Assembly (NCBI GenBank): GCA_016713645.1
Contig: JADJOU010000011.1
Span: 62,001-126,000, forward strand
Direction: 5' to 3'
DNA from: Bacteroidota bacterium
GTDB lineage: Bacteria > Bacteroidota > Bacteroidia > Chitinophagales > JADJOU01
DNA length: 64,000 nucleotides
In this document: piece after piece, positions 1 to 8,600 of the stretch
Layout of the letters: each line of letters opens with the position of its first letter
Numbering within the stretch: the stretch's first letter is position 1
Notes under the pieces: model-generated
What the model saw: only the letters and a program-made list of their open reading frames with translations
Told to the model about the DNA's origin: nothing
Database searches by the model: none
Position numbers and translations under genes: made by a program

Positions 1-828
1 TCTGTATACCATTTAAATTTATTGCCAGAGGATATTGGTTCAATCATCATCACCGTAGGCGATATGGATAGAATTGATGATGTGGTTTGTCATTTTGATC
101 GTATCGATTTGCGCAAGCGAAAACGCGAATTTGCCACAGTTACAGAATGGATTGGGAATACGAGAATTAGCTGTATTTCAACGGGAATTGGCACGGATAA
201 TATTGATATCGTACTCAATGAACTGGATGCATTGATCAATATAGATTTAAAGACTCGCGAGGAGAAAAAGGATAAAAAAGTATTGGATATTGTGCGAATC
301 GGCACTAGCGGTTCAATTCAAACAGATATTCCCATCGATAGTATTTTGGTTTCGGAATATGCAATAGGCATGGATGGTTTGCTCTTGTTTTATCAATATG
401 CGAAGACAAATGAAATAGCGGCCTTTGAAGCCAACTTCAAATCATTCATTGAGCAGCATGATTTGCAGATATTGCCTCCCTATATCGCAAAGGGAGATGC
501 GGCATTGGTCGAAAAATTTTCCAAGTTTGCCATCAAGGGAACGACCCTCACCCACACGGGTTTTTATGCACCTCAGGGGCGAAAGATTCGTTTTGAATTG
601 GCTAAGCCAGCCTTTATCGAAATGATGTCAACGTATCGCTGGGGTGAGCAGCGAATTACGAATTTTGAAATGGAAACAGCAGGTATCTATGGATTAGGAG
701 GTTTATTGGGCCATCGCTGTTGTGCGGTCAATGCTATCGTAGCAAATAGAGCTTTGGGTGTTGTTGCAAAAGACATGAAAAAAACAGTTGAGCGGGCAAT
801 TAAATCTAGTTTGGAACAATTATTGTAA
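1..828 (+). CDS. Nucleoside phosphorylase (uridine/purine phosphorylase family), 5' end outside the window
   Basis: The product is a PNP/UDP-family phosphorylase that would split nucleosides with phosphate to give base and (deoxy)ribose-1-phosphate in the cytoplasmic salvage pathway. The frame is open to base 1, reading S-V-Y-H-L-N-L-L-P-E-D. That resembles the N-terminus of Bacteroidota uridine phosphorylase-like proteins, so the TTG at 22 is probably internal and a few codons are missing. Visible motifs are a G-D-x-D/P-R phosphate-binding segment near the start (VGDMDR), the glycine-rich RIGTSGS segment in the middle, and the NFEMETAGIYGL segment that carries the ribose-binding Met-Glu. The family is secure. 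Substrate choice between uridine and purine nucleosides cannot be read from the sequence. The next gene follows on the same strand after 24 bp. Confidence 0.88.
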   Translation, partial: SVYHLNLLPEDIGSIIITVGDMDRIDDVVCHFDRIDLRKRKREFATVTEWIGNTRISCISTGIGTDNIDIVLNELDALINIDLKTREEKKDKKVLDIVRIGTSGSIQTDIPIDSILVSEYAIGMDGLLLFYQYAKTNEIAAFEANFKSFIEQHDLQILPPYIAKGDAALVEKFSKFAIKGTTLTHTGFYAPQGRKIRFELAKPAFIEMMSTYRWGEQRITNFEMETAGIYGLGGLLGHRCCAVNAIVANRALGVVAKDMKKTVERAIKSSLEQLL

Positions 829-852
829 TTTAGTAAAATTAAAATTTCAGAT

Positions 853-1281
853 ATGCGTCTTAAATGGCTATTCATAGCATTGGTTTTTATGGGAATGCTC
901 CATTCATGCAGCAAGACCAGTTTGAGGTCCTCGACATACATCTATGAGCCATTTGACTTCTCTGGAGTAAAAGCCATTGTAAAAGTGGAGGAAGTGATGC
1001 TCTCTGACAAGTCTACAATAAAAATTACCTCAGATATTTCTGGATTGACACAGGGGAAAATATACACCTCACATATACATGCTGGTGAAATGCAGAAACC
1101 AGGAGCTATTCTCTTCAATTTTGATAAAATTAATTCAACAACTGGAAATTCCAATTCAGCTGTCAGCATGAATATAACCTATGATGAATACATGCTTTGG
1201 GATGCGTGTTATATCATCTACAACCCTGACGATCCAACACGCGCCGTCTTAAGAGGTAATTTGGGGATTAATCACAAATAA
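853..1281 (+). CDS. Small lipoprotein with CHRD-like fold
   Basis: A 142-residue secreted lipoprotein. Residues 1-18 form a signal peptide ending in a lipobox-like L-H-S-C, so Cys19 would be lipidated. The rest is rich in beta-strand-forming residues. The middle carries a segment reading SHIHAG followed by KPGAI, the arrangement seen in CHRD domains, where the motif typically reads HIHxG. The role of CHRD proteins is not well defined, so I give no function. The gene lies downstream of the phosphorylase and converges on coaE with a 5-bp gap. No terminator hairpin is obvious between them. Confidence 0.65.
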   Translation: MRLKWLFIALVFMGMLHSCSKTSLRSSTYIYEPFDFSGVKAIVKVEEVMLSDKSTIKITSDISGLTQGKIYTSHIHAGEMQKPGAILFNFDKINSTTGNSNSAVSMNITYDEYMLWDACYIIYNPDDPTRAVLRGNLGINHK

Positions 1282-1286
1282 TAAGG

Positions 1287-1892
1287 CTATTGCTCGCAAA
1301 GAATGTGGTGAATTTTCTCCACTTGAGATTCAATATCATCTCCAGGATTATTGTGTATGATGTATTGACAAAAAGGGCTTTTTTCTTCGTCTGTCATTTG
1401 ATTTGAAATCCGCGATAGCACTTCTTCTCTGGAGCAATGATCCCTTTCCATGACGCGTTCGATTCTCGTTTCTAAGTCTGCTACTATTAAAACAACTGCA
1501 TCCATGCTCTTATAAGCGCCCGTTTCAATCATCAAGGCTGATTCTTGGATGATGTAGATATACGTTTTATGGGATTCAATAAATGATTCAAAGTCTGCTC
1601 TGACGCGCGGATGGACAATTTTATTGAGCTTGTCTAATTCAATGTGATTATTAAAAACTTTTTTTGCCAAGAGGGCTCTTTGAAGTATGCCCTCGCTGTT
1701 ATAAATATCACCGCCAAATGTTGATTTTAATGCCGCAACGATGGAAGGATCGGTATGCATCAAGAACTTAGCCCTGTTATCGGCATTGTATATGGGAATG
1801 CCAAGATCTTCAAATAAATTGCAAATAGTAGTTTTCCCAGAGCCAATGCCGCCTGTGATGCCGACTTTTAATGTGGAGGCTCGCCTATTCAT
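1287..1892 (-). CDS. coaE: Dephospho-CoA kinase
   Basis: CoaE phosphorylates the 3'-hydroxyl of dephospho-CoA with ATP, the last step of coenzyme A synthesis. The 201-residue length is normal. Residues 10-22 contain the P-loop (GITGGIGSGKTT). It is followed by the I-Y-N-A-D segment of the substrate site and a V-H-P-R motif in the middle (IVHPRV), both typical of CoaE. The start codon lies 5 bp downstream of yajC on the same strand, an arrangement common in Bacteroidota, so the two are probably cotranscribed from the promoter upstream of yajC. The frame is intact. Confidence 0.95.
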   Translation of the reverse strand: MNRRASTLKVGITGGIGSGKTTICNLFEDLGIPIYNADNRAKFLMHTDPSIVAALKSTFGGDIYNSEGILQRALLAKKVFNNHIELDKLNKIVHPRVRADFESFIESHKTYIYIIQESALMIETGAYKSMDAVVLIVADLETRIERVMERDHCSREEVLSRISNQMTDEEKSPFCQYIIHNNPGDDIESQVEKIHHILCEQ

Positions 1893-1897
1893 ATTGG

Positions 1898-2218
1898 TTA
1901 TGCTGCGGGAACTTCGTTGAGTTTTTTCGTCAATTCATAGCTGATAGAAGTTTTCTCTACCTTCACTTTAACACCTGTTGCTATTTCTACGATAAAAGTC
2001 TTATCTTCATTTTGAACAACAGTGCCGTGCAATCCGCCGAGTGTAACTACTTTACTGCCTTTTTGGAGCTCATCGATGAAATCGAGTTGTGCTTTTTCTT
2101 TCTTTTTTTGCTTAGGCACGAGAATGACAAAATTGATGATGAGAAATACAATCATCACGTAAAATATAATACTAAAATCGATGGAACTCGCACTAGTCTG
2201 CAATAAAATAGGATTCAT
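1898..2218 (-). CDS. yajC: Preprotein translocase auxiliary subunit YajC
   Basis: A 106-residue inner-membrane protein with one N-terminal transmembrane helix (about residues 15-35). A basic segment follows (PKQKKKEK), then the small cytoplasmic domain with the family's G-S-K-V-V-T-x-G-G and G-x-V motifs (residues 55-70). YajC associates with SecDF-YidC of the general secretory translocon. It is the first gene of a probable yajC-coaE operon. A good Bacteroidota -7 box lies about 18 bp upstream of the start. Confidence 0.93.
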   Translation of the reverse strand: MNPILLQTSASSIDFSIIFYVMIVFLIINFVILVPKQKKKEKAQLDFIDELQKGSKVVTLGGLHGTVVQNEDKTFIVEIATGVKVKVEKTSISYELTKKLNEVPAA

Positions 2219-2235
2219 AAATTGTTTTTATGGGT

Positions 2236-2265
2236 CAAATATAGAGAGTTTAGAATTAATCCAAT
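2236..2265 (-). promoter_or_regulatory. Bacteroidota-type promoter of yajC-coaE
   Basis: On the minus strand a perfect -7 box TATATTTG (2236-2243) has an ATTG at 2262-2265, 18 bp upstream, as a -33 element. This fits the Bacteroidota consensus TTTG...TANNTTTG, apart from one mismatch in the -33 box and a slightly short spacer. The predicted transcript starts about 10 bases before the yajC start codon. Confidence 0.5.
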
Positions 2266-2419
2266 GATTATATGCGCTGTGTTTGATTAATAGCCGTTTA
2301 TTCGGCATAATTCGCTATATTCGCTTTGATCAATGCGATTCATTTAAAATGGGGCAGCACAATACATCGATTAAAAATCCCATTACGGGCTATTACAAAG
2401 TTATAAAATACACCAGTCA

Positions 2420-2905
2420 ATGATGCATCAAAGGGAATTTATAGAGACTTTCAACAACCAACTAAAATTCAATTTTTTTTTATTGACCAAACTCCCTATG
2501 GCTTGGTTGGCAGGGCTTCGCATAGAGTCATTCGATGAGTCATCTGCCTCTATTTCGCTTCGCTATAAATGGCTCATTCAAAATCCATTTAAGTCTATCT
2601 ATTTTGCTTGCCTAGCAATGGCAGGAGAGATGAGCACGGGTTTATTGGTCATGATGCATATTTATAAAAGTCAACCAGCTATATCCATGTTGGTGATAGA
2701 GATGAAAAGTGTTTTTGTGAAAAAAGCCGTTGGCAAAATTGTATTTACTTGTGCGGACGCTTTTAGCATTGAAGAAAAAATCAATCTCGCGAAGTCCACT
2801 GGTCTTTCTCAAGAAATTCCGACGACGAGTATCGGCAGAAATGAAGCAGGAGAGGAGGTTTGCCGCGTAGAAATTTTATGGTCTGTTAAGGTAAAATCTG
2901 CATAA
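2420..2905 (+). CDS. DUF4442 family hotdog-fold protein (thioesterase-like)
   Basis: A 161-residue cytoplasmic protein of the DUF4442 hotdog family, related to acyl-CoA thioesterases; substrate unknown. Family hallmarks are the segment K-L-P-M-A-W-L-A-G-L-R near residue 25, YKWLIQNPF around residue 50, and YFACLAMAGEMSTG just after it. The start at 2420 overlaps the stop of a tiny upstream ORF (2349-2423), so another start just downstream (ATG at 2423) is also possible. The CsaA-like gene follows after 2 bp on the same strand, so the two are probably cotranscribed. Confidence 0.8.
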   Translation: MMHQREFIETFNNQLKFNFFLLTKLPMAWLAGLRIESFDESSASISLRYKWLIQNPFKSIYFACLAMAGEMSTGLLVMMHIYKSQPAISMLVIEMKSVFVKKAVGKIVFTCADAFSIEEKINLAKSTGLSQEIPTTSIGRNEAGEEVCRVEILWSVKVKSA

Positions 2906-2907
2906 TT

Positions 2908-3243
2908 ATGAAACCAATTATTCCCTTTTCTGTATTCGAACAAGTGGATATGCGCATAGGTACTATTATAGACGTGAAGCCTTTTCCCGCTGCGCGAAAT
3001 CCCGCCTATCAATTGTGGATTGATTTTGGTGAAGAGATTGGAATAAAAAAATCATCCGCTCAGATTACTGCCTATTCAATAGAAACGCTCACGGGCGCTC
3101 AGATCATAGCCGTTGTCAATTTTCAACCCAAGCAAATCGCACAATTCATGTCTGAATGCTTAGTTCTAGGCATTTTAAATGAAGGGTGTATTGTTTTGAT
3201 AAAGCCAGCTTCTGAAGTGGCAAATGGAACGTCGATCTCTTAA
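2908..3243 (+). CDS. csaA: CsaA-like tRNA-binding-domain protein
   Basis: A 111-residue single-domain protein with the OB-fold 'tRNA_bind' domain, the size and pattern of CsaA, a chaperone-like protein linked to protein export in Bacillus. The FEQVDMRIGTI segment near the N-terminus, the R-N-P-A-Y segment (residues 31-35), the I-K-x-S-S-A-Q-I-T segment and the VNF-P-KQIA segment (residues 71-80) are the usual CsaA landmarks. It follows the DUF4442 gene by 2 bp. Its 3' end overlaps the convergent pspC-domain gene by 4 bp. The biochemical role in this phylum is unproven. Confidence 0.88.
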   Translation: MKPIIPFSVFEQVDMRIGTIIDVKPFPAARNPAYQLWIDFGEEIGIKKSSAQITAYSIETLTGAQIIAVVNFQPKQIAQFMSECLVLGILNEGCIVLIKPASEVANGTSIS

Positions 3244-3458
3244 TGATCCCAAATAGGGCTGCGACTGCCTTTGACATAATCGCGCATTTTCACCCAAAAT
3301 GCGAGTACGAGGTAGACGATTACGGGAGAACCAACTGTCAAAAGGGATGTATAGATAAAGTACTTGCGTATTTGAACAGAAGGCATGTTGAGTTTATTGC
3401 CCAAGTATGAGCAAACTCCAAATACTCTTGATTCAATCTCGTGTTTGATTTTATCCAT
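3240..3458 (-). CDS. PspC-domain small membrane protein
   Basis: A 72-residue protein with a PspC domain: a short cytoplasmic start, GVCSYLGNKLNM (about residues 15-26), and one transmembrane segment (about 35-58) ending in V-L-A-F-W-V. PspC domains occur in envelope-stress proteins. Single-domain versions like this are common in Bacteroidota and mostly uncharacterised. It converges with csaA with a 4-bp overlap, and pth lies upstream on the same strand. Confidence 0.8.
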   Translation of the reverse strand: MDKIKHEIESRVFGVCSYLGNKLNMPSVQIRKYFIYTSLLTVGSPVIVYLVLAFWVKMRDYVKGSRSPIWDH

Positions 3459-3544
3459 GTATCGTAAAAGTAAGCAATTTTTATTAATTCAAATAAAATC
3501 TTATAAATGAAGGCAATAATTGATAGGAGAATTCCCCCCAATTC

Positions 3545-4107
3545 CTATTTATTATAGGCATTCATCAATTTATCTATTCCAATCAGCGGGAAATCGATGA
3601 TGGCTTTTGCGCAGGTATCGATGCGCTCGCGCAGGACTTCTTGTTCCTCTGCACGCCACTTTCCCAAGACATAATCTATTTGCTGCCCTTTGCTATATTC
3701 GCTGCCGATTCCAAATCGAAGGCGCGGGTAATTTTGCGTCTTCATCTCTTCTTGGATGCTCTTAAGTCCGTTGTGACCGCCATCGCTGCCATTTTCTTGA
3801 TGCGAATTCGCCCAAAATCGATGGCCAAATCATCGACGATGACCAATGAATTTTCAATGGGAATTTGCAATTTATCTATCCAATACTTCATGGCCTTGCC
3901 GCTGAGATTCATATAGGTATTGGGTTTGATCAAGTGAATGATTCGCCCTTTTATCTTGAACTCAGCCTTGTCTGCATAGCGCTCAGTATTAAAACTAAAT
4001 TCTTTACTCGCCGCCAAATGGTCCAATACATCAAATCCTATATTATGCCGCGTATGGGCATATTCTGGTCCGATATTTCCGAGTCCTATGATGAGGAATT
4101 TATTCAT
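3545..4107 (-). CDS. pth: Peptidyl-tRNA hydrolase, interrupted by one frameshift
   Basis: Pth releases peptides from peptidyl-tRNA that drops off ribosomes and is normally essential. The N-terminal part (4107 down to 3742) has the start G-L-G-N-I-G and TRHNIGF, with the catalytic His in the latter, plus [10 protein letters not shown] and the IVDD segment. The frame breaks near 3785-3790. Adding one A to the short A-run there gives [12 protein letters not shown], the invariant glycine-rich motif, and joins directly to the C-terminal part (3745-3545; [10 protein letters not shown] and VLGKW). The reconstructed protein is about 187 residues, the normal family length. I treat the break as a probable sequencing indel because the gene is otherwise complete. 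Confidence 0.9.
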
Positions 4108-4229
4108 GAATCTTGTATATAACTCAATTGCAAAGGCTATATTATTGGTTTTTTTGTTTCGCGGGAATAAAATGTAGCATCCATCGTGAAACTGCCATTT
4201 GAATTCAATATTTGGTTTACTTTTATCAC

Positions 4230-4652
4230 ATGCATGTCGAATTTGGCAAATACCAATTTAAATTGAAGCGAGAAGGTCAACAGGATTTGATCTGGGATAT
4301 CGTGCGTCAAAAGTGGATTATGCTTTATCCAGAAGAAAAAGTGCGGCAGATGTGGTTGCATTATTTGATCTATGATAAAAAATTTTCTCCCAGTTTAATT
4401 CAAGTGGAGAAAAAGCTGGTGATCAATGGCCTGACAAAGCGCATCGATATTGCGATTTACAATCAGGAGATGCATCCCGTTATCATCATAGAGTGCAAAG
4501 CGCCCAATATTCCCATCGATGAATCGGTAATGGAGCAATTGATTCGCTACAACCAACATTATCGCTGTGAGCGATTAATTGTGAGCAATGGCAATACGCA
4601 TTTGGGATTTGAAGTAAAAGGCAGTAATATTGTGCAAATTAGCGAATTATGA
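4230..4652 (+). CDS. HsdR_N-like (type I restriction R-subunit N-domain) nuclease-fold protein
   Basis: A ~140-residue stand-alone domain like the N-terminal domain of type I restriction R subunits (PF13588 family). It has a basic N-terminus, a conserved R-Q-x-W and L-Y-P-E-E-x-V-R-Q segment, then RIDIAIYN followed by VIIIECKAP. These give the D...E-x-K core of a PD-(D/E)XK nuclease fold. A glutamine-rich helix follows (M-E-Q-L-I-R-Y-N). Short versions are widespread in Bacteroidota without restriction partners, and none is nearby here. The ATG at 4230 is preferred over the TTG at 4212 because the family begins close to it. The stop overlaps the bshB1 start by 4 bp, so translation is probably coupled. 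Confidence 0.8.
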   Translation: MHVEFGKYQFKLKREGQQDLIWDIVRQKWIMLYPEEKVRQMWLHYLIYDKKFSPSLIQVEKKLVINGLTKRIDIAIYNQEMHPVIIIECKAPNIPIDESVMEQLIRYNQHYRCERLIVSNGNTHLGFEVKGSNIVQISEL

Positions 4653-5362
4653 AACTAGATATTTTAGCGATAGGCATACATCCCGATGATGTTGAATTGA
4701 GTTGCGGAGGCACAGTGGCAAAGCATGTGTCGATGGGCTATCAAGTGGGGATATTGGATTTGACCAAAGGGGAATTGGGTACGCGCGGAAGTGTTGCTGC
4801 GCGCATGAAAGAAGCGAGTGCAGCTAAAATATTGGGCGTGACGATACGCGAGAATTTGGGTTTTGAAGATGGATTTTCTGTCAATGACAAACCGCATCAA
4901 ATGGAGATCATCAAGATATTGAGAAAATACCAACCGGATATTGTCCTCACCAATGCGCCACACGATAGACATCCCGACCATGGCAAGGCAGCGCAGATGA
5001 CCTTTGACGCTTGTTTTTTATCGGGGCTCTCTAAGATTATTACTACTTATGACGGCGATTTACAGAAATGTTGGAGACCTCGCGTAACGTATAATTATAT
5101 TCAAGGCCGTTATATAGAACCAGATTTGGTCGTGGATACGACGCCTTTTTTCGAACAGAAGATGGAGGCGATTATGGCTTATAGTTCGCAGTTTTACAAT
5201 CCGAATAGCACAGAACCCGCTACCTTTATTTCCGATCCCAGCTTTTTGGATTTGGTCAAGTCGAAAGATGTCATCTGGGGCAAGTCCATCGGCGTGCGCT
5301 ATGCAGAGGGCTTTATCAAGCAGCGCTATATCGGCGTGGATGATTTGACGAAGTTGATATAA
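4649..5362 (+). CDS. bshB1: Bacillithiol biosynthesis deacetylase BshB1
   Basis: BshB1 is a zinc-dependent deacetylase that removes acetate from GlcNAc-malate, the second step of bacillithiol synthesis. Metal ligands are visible in H11-P-D-D14 and in the later H-D-R-H-P-D-H stretch (residues 105-111). The 237-residue length is normal and the frame is intact. The start overlaps the upstream gene by 4 bp. The last 20 codons (5303-5362) recur as a degenerate copy at 11165-11224, beyond the large surface-protein gene, which suggests a past rearrangement here. The other bacillithiol genes (bshA, bshC) are not in the window. Confidence 0.93.
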   Translation: MKLDILAIGIHPDDVELSCGGTVAKHVSMGYQVGILDLTKGELGTRGSVAARMKEASAAKILGVTIRENLGFEDGFSVNDKPHQMEIIKILRKYQPDIVLTNAPHDRHPDHGKAAQMTFDACFLSGLSKIITTYDGDLQKCWRPRVTYNYIQGRYIEPDLVVDTTPFFEQKMEAIMAYSSQFYNPNSTEPATFISDPSFLDLVKSKDVIWGKSIGVRYAEGFIKQRYIGVDDLTKLI

Positions 5363-5592
5363 ATTGATTTATACTTTTTCATTGCTTTAATGCTTTTGAA
5401 TTTCTACGAGCAAGAAGTTTATTCGAACTTTTTATTTGCGTTATTCATGTAATTAACTAGTATTAATGTCATTATCTTTTAGCCTCAATTCTTTTAATTT
5501 CAATTGTTTGTGGTTGATTCTTGAGTAATGCGCATATTTCTCAATTAGTTTTATCGAATAAAATAGGGCAATTTATTTGAATAATTGAAATT

Positions 5593-5626
5593 ATTGATTT
5601 ATAATCATTTAATTGTATTAAATTTG
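5593..5626 (+). promoter_or_regulatory. Candidate promoter of the large gliding-type gene
   Basis: A perfect -7 box TAAATTTG (5619-5626) lies 16 bp before the GTG start. ATTG at 5593-5596 is a possible -33 element with a rather long 22-bp spacer. The 280-bp AT-rich interval 5363-5642 otherwise shows no gene or clear hairpin. Confidence 0.4.
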
Positions 5627-5642
5627 TATAAAAGGGATAAGT

Positions 5643-8600
5643 GTGAAAAAAGTCATCCTATTTTTTATTCTACATCTATTTTTCTCCAAGGAATTCTTTG
5701 GAAAGTCTAATCGAGTGCCCTTGAATGAGCAAGCGATTGAGCAGACGCTGAAGAAAAATCAAGCATCGATTCAATTTATTGAGAATAAAGGACAATGGGA
5801 TAATCGCGCTTCGTATCACGGAAAGGCGATGAATACAGACCTTTGGTTTACGAAACGCGGGATTCGTTTAGATGCATTTTCATTGGAGCAGGATAATACG
5901 CTGCGAGATGAGCAGGGGTACAAAGTGATTGATACCAATGGAATTCGCAAAGGGCAGGTCTGGGATATGCATTTTATTGGAATGAACGAAGAGGCGCAGT
6001 ATAAGCCGAAAGAGATACGCAAAGAGTACTACAATTATTTTATCGGCAATGATTCCACCAAATGGGCGGGGAATGTAAAACTCTATAATGAATTATGGCA
6101 TGAAGATATTTATCGCGGCATTGATATCCGCTATTATTCCAATGATCAGGGCATATTGGAATATGATTTTATCGTTCAGCCAAACACAGCATATCAGAAT
6201 ATAAAATTCACCATTGAGGAGCAGAGCACCTGCATTTAAATGATCAAGGTGATTTGATGATAGGCACCAAATACTTGGGTGAATTACCCATTAGCAAACC
6301 CATATCCTACCAAATCACTGCCAGTGGAGAGCGAAAATACTTACAGACCATCTATGTTCAAAATGGGAACACTTTTTCTTATAAGGTATTGGACCCAATC
6401 GACCCATCCTTAGAATTGATCATCGATCCACAATTGAAATATTCGACGTTTTTGTTTTGTTTGACATGCGATGATTATTCGTTTGATATTGATGCTAATC
6501 AAAATGGAAAAGCAGTAGCTACTGGCTTTTGTCGGAGTTCTGGATTTCCGACTACATCAGGTTCATATCAAATTTCTATTATAGGCGCAATTTATGTATT
6601 TACTTCTGTTTTAAATGACTTAGGTTCAAATTTAATATTTTCTACATTTTTAGGAGGAAGTAGTATCGAAAGTGGAAGTAGCGTAACTTTTGATTTAAAT
6701 GAGAATGTCGTAGTTACTGGATATACAAATTCTAACAATTATCCTATTATTATAGCTGCACAAAGCACTAAGTTATTTGGCACAGAAGCCTTTGTTTCTA
6801 AAATAAGTAGTCTAGGGAATAGTTTAATTTTTTCTACTTTTTTGGGTGGCGATGGAATAGATGTAGCAAACAGTGTTTGTATTGATAAGCAAGATAATGT
6901 TTTAGTTTGTGGCTTTACTAAATCTTTGAATTTTCCTGTTACAACAGGTGTTATAAAAGCAGTCGTTCAACCGAATTCTAATGGTCTTTATTACGAAGAT
7001 GGTTTCATTACTAAGTACAATTCTATCGGAAATTTACTTTATTCAACTTATATAGGTGGAACAAAAGGCGAGCAAGCAAACTCTATAGTAACAGACCTTT
7101 TAAACAATATTTATGTAGGAGGGACATCTGAATCAATAGACTTTGCGAGGAATAGTTCGGGTTACGATACTACAATTAATGGATATTGGGATGGGTTTGT
7201 TATGAAATTAAATCAACAACTCAATTCTGTAATTTATTTTTCATATATAGGGGGGAGTATAAATGACCAATTGGAGAATATTGCAATTGACAAGTATAAT
7301 AATGTTTATGCTGTTGGAGTATCTAATTCAACTAATTTCCCATTAACACTTAATGTATATAAAGATACATTGGAATCTGGCGATGGCTATATAGTTTGCC
7401 TAGATTCTAGTGGCAAAATCTTAAAACATTCTACTGCCATTGGCAATGCCAGATTGTATGGTATTGGGCTTAATGATTGCGGGTCTGTGTTTGTTTCAGG
7501 GTATGTTTATTCTCGTAATTACCCAATCACAAGTGATGCATTTTCCAATTTTAAAGGGTTCATGGATAATGTCATAACAGTTCTAGATTCAGCCCTTTCT
7601 CAATTATTGTATTCTACTTTTGTCGGGAAATAATGCAGATTATGGCGAAGCGAGTATCGCTGTAAAGAATAATGTTTTCTATGTATCAGGAACTACGCAT
7701 AGCAAAGATTTTCCAACGACACTAGGTGCTTTTCAAACCAACAAAACACATAATGGCGATACGCCTTATATGTTGGCATTTGAGAATATGTGCTTTTTGC
7801 CAGATGCAACGGATATTGTTGCTAATCCTAATAGTTCTTGCGGATTCTCTAGCAAAAATGTTTTGTTTAAAGCCAAACCAAGGCAGAGCAATTGTATTTT
7901 AAGCAATAGCCTTGCTGTAAAATGGCGCATTCTTAATGGCTTAAGTGAGACTATAGTCACTGGCGATAGTGTAAAAATTCTTGTAGGTCCAAGCGATAAA
8001 GTTTTTGTTTATGTTTTAGATACTATTTCAAATTGTAAAAGTGCAGATGTAAACGTAAAATTGAATTTTGGTGGAATTAGAATCAATCATTTTAAGAGTA
8101 TATGCAATGGGGATTCAATTTTATTGCAAAAAAAATATAGAAAAGTTTCAGGTATTTATTTAGATACGATTTATAATACTTCAGCATGTGATACGGTAAT
8201 AAGCACACAATTAGATGTTGTTCCATATTTTAAAGTTCAAAAGCATATTGATATTTGTCCTGGAGGATCTTTTTCGTTTAATGCTAAAACCTATAGTATA
8301 GCAGGAATTTATGTAGACACGATAACGTCATTCATTACTTGTGATTCTATATTTACGATTTATTTACGAATCATTCCCTTCAATCTTATTACAAATATTA
8401 GAATTTGCAGTGGAAAGACATATCGCGTAGGCACTAATATCTATAATTCAAGCGGTATTTATATCGATTCCCTTAAAAATTACCTCGGATGCGATAGCAT
8501 TATCACGACGAATCTCCAAGTCCTCAGCCGAATTGAAGATACGCTCATTGGCAATTATTGCAATGGGGATGTCGTTTTTATTGGGAAAAATATGTACAAT

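Noticed and set aside
4137..4361. Minus-strand ORF between pth and the HsdR_N-like gene
   Set aside because: It lies opposite the start of the HsdR_N-like gene, which has clear motifs, and shows no family pattern itself.
4230..4652. A restriction-modification system around the HsdR_N-like gene
   Set aside because: No methylase, specificity or helicase gene is near; stand-alone copies of this domain are common in the phylum.
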